Shown in pieces: positions 10,717-18,938 of a DNA stretch of 64,000 nt. The translations under genes were made by a program, and so were the position numbers. Position 1 is the stretch's first letter; each line of letters starts with the position of its first letter. The DNA is from Bolinopsis microptera (taxonomy: Eukaryota > Ctenophora > Tentaculata > Lobata > Bolinopsidae), in assembly GCF_026151205.1 (NCBI RefSeq), contig NC_087077.1, forward strand, positions 15,226,983 to 15,290,982, given 5' to 3'. The notes beneath the pieces are model-generated. The model was not told where the DNA came from. It made no database searches and saw only the letters and a list, made by a program, of their open reading frames with translations.

Positions 10717-12453
10717 CTAAGTTTGCTCATTGTGGGATAAATATTTTAAATGTTTCGCCAACCTGGCGATTCCCTTGATATTAAGGTGAACATTATCTAT
10801 TCCCTTTTTGAAAAATACCTGTTTCCTTACTCCAGTAACTCGGCTGGTAAATAGTCTATTGGTACGTTCTAAATCTATATAATTTAACCCATGGCTAGAG
10901 CAGGTGTTAGAAATAAACCTATTTAATTCGTTGATAACTTCATTTTTGTTATAACTGTTCCTAGGTAAAATATTTATAACTGAAATTCTTGCTCCAATAA
11001 ACATTCCCCAAAGTATACTAAGTATTTGATCAATTCCTTCTGTTGCATTTTTCATAGAAATATAATTGTTACAGACAGAATCTACGTAGTTTGTGCCTGT
11101 TAGTATGAAAACACGCTTTACATCCTTTTTGTCCAGTTTTTTAAACTCCTCATCATGTAACAGCCTATTTAACATTTGAGCAGAGTTCGCTCCAGGGTAG
11201 AAGAACACCTTAGCTTTCTGCTTCCTCGAACTTAGTAGAGTTCCGTTGAGGTCCCTGAACATACTGCTGCTGATGTAGATGGTATCAATTGGCAGGTCAC
11301 TTGGGATCTGTTCAGGTGAAGGAGGCGCTGCAGTTGACTTGGCTGAACTCATAACTCTGGAATGGTGGACTTCAAATTCACTTTCGTTGTAGGGTACATA
11401 TCCACTAGCTGTAGAAGGTGATTTTCTTGGTTGACTGCAGACAACTGGTTTGATAAGTCTAAAAGTTAAACTGATCCTTTTGTCTGTGCATAGTGGATCG
11501 GGACATAGTTCATGGTTGAATTGATGTTGGGACTTTTTGGACATAAGACATACATCTCCATGTTCTAAAATTAGGGAAGTCACCACTTGTCCTGTTTTGA
11601 TTTCAGTCAACTGCATCATCCTGGAAGCACCAAGGGACACTGTTACAATGTACGAATCTTCTTCAATAAATTCTTCATTGTCACTATGAGCAGGCATATG
11701 TTCCTCTCCAGATTCATAGAGATTGACCAGAACACTGTTGTAGTTGTATTCTGGGAATAGCTCATCTAGAAAGGAACATATACTTGCCATGTAAGATCCC
11801 TGGGGGATCTTCTTTGGGTCATGCATTCCTCCACTGTACACGTAAGGATGTTTCCCAAAGTAGACTGATTTCCTGTTATGGAAGTGGTGGCTGAACTTTA
11901 ATTCCTCAAATAAGATTTCAACAGAAAATTTGCTGAATGGTGCCTGTTCAATAAGTTCAACAGGTGTGATGGCGATATCAGGGATTTCATAGTCTGTAGT
12001 AAGGTCTGAACTTGACACAGGTGTTAAATCTAATCCTGCATAATATTCACCACTTCTTGGAATAACTGAGCCAGTGTCTGTAATCTCGCTGGTTGAAATG
12101 TCTATGTTGTTAGAAATAATTGATAGAGGTGCTTCTACATAGCCATCATCATCAATCAACAAAAATGATTCTGGTACCTCACATTCATTGTCATACTGAA
12201 TGTTATTGTTGCTGGAGTCCGTTTGCACTGATACATCGAAACACTTGTATTGAGCAATTGATTGGTTTCCACTTTGAGGCGAAATAGTTTCATTAATCTC
12301 TGCTATTGTTTGTGAGGTTTGAACAATCTCCTCTAAAATGAACACTTTACGCTCCAGAAACTTCACGCGAGTTTCAAGATCTGAACAGTTTTTACATTTT
12401 GTATCACATTCCATCAATAATTTGCCGAAAAATGTTTCCAATGAATCGTTCAT
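10717..12453 (-). CDS. LINE-1 ORF1: coiled coil, AlkB-like dioxygenase and SGNH esterase fusion (578 aa)
   Basis: Three parts. Residues about 15-60 are a Cys-containing coiled-coil segment ('LETRVKFLERKVFILEEI'). Residues about 175-335 read as an AlkB-family 2OG-Fe(II) dioxygenase: 'VNLYESGE', then HxD at H256/D258 ('PAHSDNEE'), 'VSLGASRMMQL', 'LEHGDVCLMS', distal H314 ('QFNHEL') and the R326/R332 pair ('RISLTFR'). All metal and 2-oxoglutarate ligands of the family are present. Residues about 388-570 read as an SGNH/GDSL hydrolase: 'YISSSMFRDL', GxN-type 'LTGTNYV' and D553/H556 in 'DNVHLN'. Esterase domains in CR1-type ORF1 are established; the AlkB domain is the unusual part. A role in reversing alkyl or methyl marks on the element's RNA or cDNA is inference. 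Confidence 0.88.
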   Translation of the reverse strand: MNDSLETFFGKLLMECDTKCKNCSDLETRVKFLERKVFILEEIVQTSQTIAEINETISPQSGNQSIAQYKCFDVSVQTDSSNNNIQYDNECEVPESFLLIDDDGYVEAPLSIISNNIDISTSEITDTGSVIPRSGEYYAGLDLTPVSSSDLTTDYEIPDIAITPVELIEQAPFSKFSVEILFEELKFSHHFHNRKSVYFGKHPYVYSGGMHDPKKIPQGSYMASICSFLDELFPEYNYNSVLVNLYESGEEHMPAHSDNEEFIEEDSYIVTVSLGASRMMQLTEIKTGQVVTSLILEHGDVCLMSKKSQHQFNHELCPDPLCTDKRISLTFRLIKPVVCSQPRKSPSTASGYVPYNESEFEVHHSRVMSSAKSTAAPPSPEQIPSDLPIDTIYISSSMFRDLNGTLLSSRKQKAKVFFYPGANSAQMLNRLLHDEEFKKLDKKDVKRVFILTGTNYVDSVCNNYISMKNATEGIDQILSILWGMFIGARISVINILPRNSYNKNEVINELNRFISNTCSSHGLNYIDLERTNRLFTSRVTGVRKQVFFKKGIDNVHLNIKGIARLAKHLKYLSHNEQT

Positions 12454-12630
12454 GATGTTGAGTTGGTTGAGTTTGTTGTAGATAAAAAGATTGATTGAAG
12501 TCGATTGAAGTTGATTGAAGTTGATTGAATAGATTTGATACCTCCAATTACATTACATTTTTGTCATGTTGGTCATTTTGGTCATACCTCAAATTATTTG
12601 TTATATAGTAGTGTTGAAAGTATTAAAACT
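12454..12630 (-). promoter_or_regulatory. LINE-1 5' UTR with a short upstream ORF
   Basis: 177-bp leader. Its first 50 nt (12581-12630) are identical to the LINE-2 terminus. The ATG that starts ORF1 in LINE-2 is conserved here (12583-12585) but opens only a 10-codon repetitive ORF (MTKMTNMTKM, then stop). A short GATTGAAGT-type tandem repeat follows at about 12494-12530. As LINE promoters are internal, the shared 50 bp are a promoter candidate. Confidence 0.55.
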
Positions 12631-12633
12631 CAT

Positions 12634-14427
12634 GTGCTGGATGTAAATGTTTTTATTCTTGTCGTACACCTTAATATCCATGGCAACGGTATCATTGAAG
12701 TCTTTGGCTAAAGGCATACAGACTACTGGACGATTATTCGGTCGCTTGTATCTCTTGCACACATCACAGTTAGACGATACTGTGTCAATCTCTCGAGCAA
12801 TTTCCTTGGTAAGCTGTCCTGCTGTTCTTAAGAGTGACTTTAACTTTTCAGGTGGGGGATGGGCGAATTGCTTATGTAGCTTAATCGCTATCTTTCTTTT
12901 GTCAGTACTTTCCATGGTCAGGTTTACAATTTCCTCTCCTGATTTACATAAGCAGACTTGTTGATGGATAGTATTCTTGCTCAGAGGGATGCTACAGTGT
13001 CCTGATTCATTGAAGATGATTTTCTGCTTTACACCAAAAGCCTTCACTGTGTCATCTCCAAAGTCCAATACCATTCTAGCATCTTTCATTGACTGTTTGC
13101 TAATCAGTAATGGAATCTGATCATCAACAACTTGTGCCACAATGTTCACCTGTTTGTCACATACAACGGCTGGGAATGTGCAGCATGTCCTTGACTTTGA
13201 TGGTGCATTATCTCCAAATTTAAACGATACATGTTTCTCTTCATAGCACACCTTAACGAAATCTTCTGGAGACAGCGACTGAAGATAGACTTTCAACCAT
13301 TCCTTTCCACAAACCGTTTTGTTGCATCCACTGTCAAGAACTGCTAACCCAAAGTTGTCACTGGTAAATTGGTCCATAACATTTGAGTTCTCTTCTTGGG
13401 CAGGAGCATTCATAAAGAGATTTACATTCTCACTCGTTACCTGATTTCCACTTTTGTTTATTCTGCGGCGTTCTGGACAATCTCTAGAAAAGTGGTAAAT
13501 CGACTTGCAAACATTACAAGTAAAATGCCGCCCATATTTGTCTGTTGGGTTCATTTTTCTGTCACTTCTGACACCCGCAGCTACCTGATGTTGACTTTCC
13601 TGCTGTTGATTCTGTTGTCGGTATCCTCTGGCTCCTCTACCATTTCCTCTTCTAAAGCCATATCCCCGGTATCCTCTTCCCGAATAGCCACTTCTTCCTT
13701 GGCTGTAATATGCATGCTGCTCCATTTCCTGAGCATTCAGTACTTCATTTTCATTTTCGTATTCATCATACATATTAAACTGATTTTCAATACAGGAGTT
13801 ACCAGTATAAAATGTAGAGTCTTCTTTAACTACACCAATCATTCTCTGGTGTGAACTTTCTGGATCTTTCATAGTTGTGATCTTCTTTATCGTTTCTTTC
13901 ATGTTAGTGTATGTTAAGTCGCCACACATAGTAATGGCAACAGAATACTTGTAATCACTAACATTACAACTTCTAAGTAATTCATACGCTAGAACAGGTT
14001 GTGGAAGCTTAATATCATGCTCTTCCATTCGTTTTACAACTTTTTCGAATGACGAAATAAACTCCTTGACATCTTGGCTTCCTTCCCGACTTAACTTTCT
14101 GAACATGTCATAAGTCTTGAACTTTTCCTTAGCCAAATCTTCAAGATAAATTCCATCAAGGACCTCCAGGAGGCAGTCTAATCCCGATGTCTTTACTTCA
14201 GCACCTTCTACTGTGTCTGTTCTGCCATTTTGTAATACTTCAAGTGGAACTTCCACTGCCTCAGACTTAGCCTTCTGAGGTAACATAAAAACAATACATC
14301 CTGCTTGACGCTTTTCTTCGATCAATGTGGTTGCCGACCACAATTTCACTTCTTTCTTGAACAAAAGATAAGAATCTCCTAACTTAGGGATAGGTGGTCC
14401 ACTACTGTTCACTTGATTTTCCGACAT
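12634..14427 (-). pseudogene. Copia gag, protease and integrase N-terminus
   Basis: Opens with ATG at 14427, just inside the 5' LTR. Residues 1 to about 245 are a Copia-type Gag. An RG/Q-rich basic segment (245-290) precedes a CCHC zinc knuckle (C304, C307, H312, C317). The aspartic protease active site is 'VLDSG' (D365). The integrase zinc-binding HHCC follows ('KLHKQFAHPPPEKL', 'NCDVCKRYK') and then the first catalytic D region ('TVAMDIKVYD'). The frame runs into LINE-1 at 12630 and stops nine codons later. The missing continuation is at 7096 and below. Interrupted, so not functional as a whole. Confidence 0.9.
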
Positions 14428-14440
14428 TTCCTGCTATCAC

Positions 14441-14573
14441 TTTTAATTCAATAAAGTGAGACAGTAACACTAGTGGATGATAGAAACATAAACTTCAAAC
14501 GAGGAATACAAATCAAGTCAGACAAAGCCTCCTGGAGTTTCTGCCATCCTGTAAATGGTATATAAGATTAACA
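14441..14573 (-). repeat. Copia 5' LTR (133 bp)
   Basis: Direct repeat of 5269-5401. Outside it lies TTAGA (14574-14578); inside it the minus strand reads GTGATAGCAGG just before the gag ATG, where a primer-binding site is expected. Confidence 0.9.
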
Positions 14574-14640
14574 TTAGATGCATCAACAAGGAGAAGGTAT
14601 TGCCAGAAGAGCTGCTACTTTTACAAAATAATAGTAAATA
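14574..14640 (-). pseudogene. Relic of RT-like ORF, proximal segment
   Basis: Minus-strand 'FWQYLLLVDAS', which continues as 'NVFNSLHR' on the far side of the Copia element. This is the D-containing RT motif (VDASNxFNSL type) of the same relic seen at 5122-5268 and 1709-1892. Short and decayed; several stops lie upstream. Confidence 0.4.
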
Positions 14641-14849
14641 GCAAATGATTGGTTTGAAACAGAAACTTCCCACATCGTTCCAATATTATACTGTAACTTA
14701 TTTAGGAGTTTAAATTCTGTCAATGCATCACTTAGGATCCTTCATCTGCTAATATCCCAAATTTACTCCTGATGTATTCAAGAAGACAAATATTTGTGCC
14801 CAATGCCCTGACAACTTAATTCACGCTGGTTGTATCAACATATTTATAC

Positions 14850-15563
14850 AGGGGGGGGGGGGGGGGGGTGAGGGGGTTTAAAAGTCAGTGCACATACGTT
14901 GGCATTTATAGCTCAGTCACTGAGTCCCCAATTGAAATAATTGTTTCTGGTATGATTTATCACCACTCAATACTCATGCAAGGAATATGTCAAATTGAAA
15001 AATATTCACGTTAATTTTTTAAGAGAAGGTTAATTTTGGCATTTATTTGATAGTTTGGATAACCGGAATAAAGCCAAATTGTATTGGATTGTAATTGGCC
15101 ATTCAAATTACATTTGTCCTGAAAAAATGAGAATTTTAGCGTCCCCTATGACCAAGATATAATGAAGCTTAACGAGTTTATTCATAACGTGTGATCTGGT
15201 GTTTGAGTTGACAATAGATGCTCATTAATTGTGCAGAGATCCAATTACGGTGTCGTAGCAAGCTGTCATATGATTAGCGAATGGGTAATTATTGATGACC
15301 CAATTAATTTTGCTAACAAGATAAACAAATTGCTTGATAACTTCGTCATTTTACATCCGTTTTGCACCATCTTTTCAGATCATATTCCTGACTTCATGAC
15401 CTAAAGCAGTATGTTGGCCCTTGAAAATTTTGGTGACGGAATCCTCGAATGAGTAATTACAGTATACCATCTGCAAAGTTACAAGTCTCAAATATAAAAC
15501 ACGGCGGTGGTATAATAAGACCCAACGTATGTGCACTAACTTTTGGCCCCCTCCCCCCCCCTG
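14850..15563. mobile_element. Non-autonomous DNA transposon (MITE), poly-G termini, TA target
   Basis: 714 bp with inverted terminal regions of about 43-54 bp (14850-14903 and 15521-15563). Each starts CAGGGGG, runs through a G-rich block and ends with a shared core, GTGCACATACGTTGG. It is flanked by TA on both sides (14848-14849, 15564-15565), which fits the Tc1/mariner superfamily. No transposase is seen inside. The left G run is 18 bases long and is the kind of site prone to assembly or slippage error. Confidence 0.75.
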
Positions 15564-15565
15564 TA

Positions 15566-15874
15566 GCTTGTTGCAAAACCCTACATTAACCTCAATTGAA
15601 CATATATACTTTACATTATAAATGATGACCTGGTAGCTTTTACAAAAATCAACATCCATAATATATCCCAACTCGAAATAAATGTCAGTTGTTCAGATTA
15701 ACTTAAACTGAAAGTGTCTGAAAACACGTTTTCACCAATTGAAGTATAGGCACTTCTTGTGTAATAGTGATTGTGTGTCCGTTTAATATTTCCACAGAGA
15801 GATTCTAAAGGGAAATATGCTGGACAACCTGTATTTAATATGTATACATGATTAATGCGATCTGAGGTTGCTTT
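15566..15874. other. Non-coding DNA, nothing recognised
   Basis: No supported gene or structured repeat was seen here. Confidence 0.4.
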
Positions 15875-16349
15875 CAGTAAAACCTCTACCGTGATTCGCT
15901 TTACCAGGTACCTCGATATAACGGACCTTTTCTTTTCCCCCAAACTTTTGTCTTTTGGCCAATTAGCCCATGTTTTGATATTTCGCGAAAGTAATGTGAT
16001 TTTTCAGTGCTGACATTGCATTTGGTGGTAGTGTATTGTGTATACTGTGTATTGTGTATTCACTATTCAATAAAGTACTTATCACTTTTGTATCCTTATA
16101 TATCCTGTATCCAGCTGTAATTCAACGCTATACATTATACAACACAATGCAATACAAGCAGTTAAGTTCGTTAAGTATGTTTTAGAACGTTTTCCAAGAT
16201 AAGTCCCATAATGAGGTACTTGACAGTTGACATGTTATGAGATGCTTGACATGTTACAATATGATATGCTACAGATCATGTGAACCTCTATACCAGGTAT
16301 TTCTATACCTCACAACCGTTTCCCGGTATAGAGAGGTTTGACTTTACAG
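15875..16349. mobile_element. Possible degraded pogo/Tigger-like MITE
   Basis: The left edge reads CAGTAAAACCTCTACCG. The right edge is its diverged inverse (ending GAGAGGTTTGACTTTACAG). Similar phrases repeat internally ('accaggta', 'cctctatacc'). The CAGT..CCTCTATA style is typical of pogo-like ends. No clean target duplication and no coding region, so low confidence. Confidence 0.35.
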
Positions 16350-16919
16350 TATTACAGACCACTTCAGTAGGATGTTAAGTTCTAGCAAGCAGAAACTTTG
16401 ATATATTCTTAGCATAATATGTAATTAATTCCATAATATGTAATTAATTCCATCCTGTGCAATCAAGCTCAATGTTACACACTCACACACGTTACAATTT
16501 ACACAAAGGTTGTACTTTTCAGTTTTCCTGTTCGTCAACTTTAACATGGGGCTGTGGAGATTCGGAGAACATTATAACACATCTTTTGCAAACTTAAATG
16601 AGGGAAAATTAACTAGACTTGCAAAAAGTCTTATCACACAACTCTACTGTGTTCTGGGGATTGTCGTTGAAGGCTGATTAGTTTTAAATTTGCACTGATT
16701 AATAACCTGATTAGTATTATACATAAAATCTGTTCCAACATTTAACATAATGATAATAAATTGAAGTTTAATAACACCACTTTTAAGATAAAACTTATAC
16801 TCAGCAGTGTTTAATCTAAACATCCCAGAAAAGTACTTGAATAAGATAAGGACTGGTAACGTATGCATATGCTTTAAAATACATCGCTAAGTCTAATGAC
16901 AGAAAATGATAAAAATAAA

Positions 16920-17215
16920 TTATCGATAAAGTTTTTCAAGTTCATGAAGGGGCAGTTTAAACAGAAAAGTTTTTAGGAGAGCCAATGATTCCAGTGATTG
17001 AGCCAATGAAAGATCTACAATCGTCTGCATGATACCAATCAGGCAGACGATTGTAGATCTTTGGAGCCACCACAGAGAAGCTACACTCACCAAACTTAGA
17101 GTTAAAAGATGGTACAATAAGTTTCAATGTGTGACCATGATGTGAGTACCTAAACATGTCCTGTAGATAATTTCGTGCCAATCCTGGCAATGCCTTGTGA
17201 GACAGCATTAAGATT
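16920..17215 (-). pseudogene. LINE RT C-terminal relic
   Basis: Minus-strand translation holds 'ECSFSVVAPKIYNRLPD', the conserved tail of many CR1/L2/jockey ORF2 proteins (GxRSFSxxGPxxWNxLP type). A shifted frame then gives 'LLKTFLFKLPLHEL', the expected end. At least one frameshift; everything upstream is lost. Confidence 0.6.
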
Positions 17216-17369
17216 TTGAAAACAATTTTTTTCTCGTCTTCTTCCTCTTAAGTCAAGGATTATTTCGTCGAGTCTAATAAATGAATGTAATATATTTTCC
17301 CCTCCAAAATTCCTTTGTTTTGTTCAACATAATTGTTACAGTATAAGTACATTAAAATATAATTTATAG

Positions 17370-18907
17370 GGTCAAGTTCGGAGACAACCTGTACATAAAA
17401 TCAGTCACTAATTACACTCATTTCACTGCCATAAACGGTAAAATTAATTATAATTCCTCTGAAAGTCCAAGGGGTACAGGCTCTTCAGATATTATACTCC
17501 AAACCTTTCTATAATGATATCTGGGTTCAAAATTTAAATAACTCAACCTTGGTGGAGACAGTGGCCACCTGAAAATTACAAAAATAAAGGAGCTGTAAAT
17601 CACTTATGAACAAAATATTTACTCCAAATTTCACAATTTAAAGTTACGTAAGACAGGTGGGTACTCAAAAAGTGCCGGTTGAGCAAGTTTGTCTGCTCAA
17701 CACAGGTGGAGCAGCTCACTGACTACATGAGCTAATATAAGTGACTAGAACTAACCCTCTCATGCTTTTTAATTGCTCCAAAGTCCTAATATTTAATATT
17801 ATGGGTTATACCAATCATATTTCATAGAATAGGATCCTCAGAATCGGCTCAACCGAGGTGGAGACAGCATAACATGCAGTTCAAAATCTGTTATTCTGTA
17901 GTTTAGGAGCTGTAGAGTGACTGTGGCAGTCCATTTGCAATACCAATGATTCTAAATCATGTACCAACTCATATTACAAGGCATCCTTGCTGAAAAGTAC
18001 ACTCAACATAGGTGGAGACTCAAATTTGGCAAATTTGGGCGTAAATTTGACCTCAGAAGTCAAGGTTCTCCACCGCGGTTGAGTGGTTGATGGCTAGTTT
18101 GATGAGTTGTATACATGCTAAAGGGTCACCCAATGTTATTTCTTCCAAAAATCAACTGCCAAAGCTCAACTCAACCCGGTGGGGCCAGTTTTAATGCATT
18201 TTTTACTGTTTTAATGTTTAATCAACAATTTCTCCACCTTGTTGAGTACCTTTTAACAACTTTGATAATTTTTTCATTTGCTAGAACACTTTGTTTTAAG
18301 ACAGAAGGGATAACAGTTTTATGATCCCCTACAGTAGCAGTTAACAGAGCAGATTAGAATTAGTGATAAAACCAATACAATGAATTTAGGCATGTTTGAC
18401 AGGCTTTTTACTGTTTCTTAATGAAAGATCTCCACCCTGTTGAGCGTCAATGGAAAAAACAAAATTTAACGGGAAGTAGAAAAGGCCGAGACGCAACTTT
18501 CTAGCTAACCTAGAACTCTCTAAACCTTTCTCCACCCCCGGTTGAGCAGCTTTGAAAAGTGCAATTAATTTCTCCACCTCGGTTGAGCACTTAAATAAAA
18601 TATTGATAAAACTATCAGATTGCAAATTTGATGTAGTTTGTGTTACCAATAACCTTTTCCAACTTAATCAAAAGTTTCTTCAACCAGAGCCAGTCTCCAC
18701 CTTAAATCTCCACCTTTTAAGGGTTTGTTTAATACCACCTGTATCTGCTCAACCGTTCAACCTTTTAATTTTATTTTTTTACTCAGAGAAAGTCCTGAAA
18801 AATGTCTTGTCAGCCATATAATCAAGGAGTTTCAGTCTGTTTTGAGCTGGCTCCACCACACACTTCTAAAAAAGTAAAAAATGTACAGGTTGTCTCCGAA
18901 CTTGACC
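17370..18907. mobile_element. 1.54-kb non-autonomous DNA transposon with mirror-arranged subterminal repeats
   Basis: Perfect 27-bp terminal inverted repeats (17370-17396, 18881-18907; start GGTCAAGTTCGGAGAC) flanked by ATAG on both sides (17366-17369, 18908-18911). Inside are near-palindromic 16-mers of form CTCAACCNNGGTGGAG. On the left they read CTCAAC-first (17542, 17696, 17848, 18002) and on the right CTCCACC-first (18232, 18430, 18530, 18572); near the centre both orientations occur (18068, 18170). They look like transposase-binding sites. No ORF of transposase character. A 4-bp target duplication is compatible with several superfamilies, so it is left unassigned. Confidence 0.85.
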
Positions 18908-18938
18908 ATAGTATGACTACTTGACTAATGTTATCGTA

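Larger units (their letters stand above)
7097..12630 (-). mobile_element. Full-length CR1/L2-like LINE (LINE-1) with AlkB-esterase ORF1
   Basis: A 5534-bp non-LTR element inserted in the same orientation into the Copia integrase. The 5' end (12630) and 3' end (7097) are set by the precise break in the Copia frame. A 3-bp CAT duplication flanks it (7094-7096 and 12631-12633). The 3' tail is (ATTCTA)n, in the style of CR1 3' microsatellite tails. ORF1 (10717-12453) and ORF2 (7544-10540) are both open, so this copy looks intact and young. Its 5' 50 bp are identical to those of LINE-2. Confidence 0.92.
5269..14573 (-). mobile_element. Copia (Ty1-type) LTR retrotransposon, defective, split by a LINE
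   Basis: Bounded by two 133-bp direct LTRs (14441-14573 and 5269-5401) and a 5-bp target duplication TTAGA (5264-5268, 14574-14578), as usual for Copia. Read on the minus strand the order is 5' LTR, gag with zinc knuckle, protease, integrase and RT, which is the Ty1/copia order. A purine-rich tract (AAAAGAGGACTGA, at about 5402-5414) abuts the 3' LTR. The element is interrupted by the LINE at 7097-12630; without it, only about 3.8 kb remains. The RT catalytic YVDD region and RNase H appear deleted before the 3' LTR, so it is defective twice over. Confidence 0.92.

Noticed and set aside
12647-13854. Plus-strand open frames opposite Copia gag
   Set aside because: Shadows of the real minus-strand coding sequence.
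15375-15943. Two minus-strand frames inside and beside the poly-G MITE
   Set aside because: Translations run through the poly-G/C terminus and show no transposase motifs.
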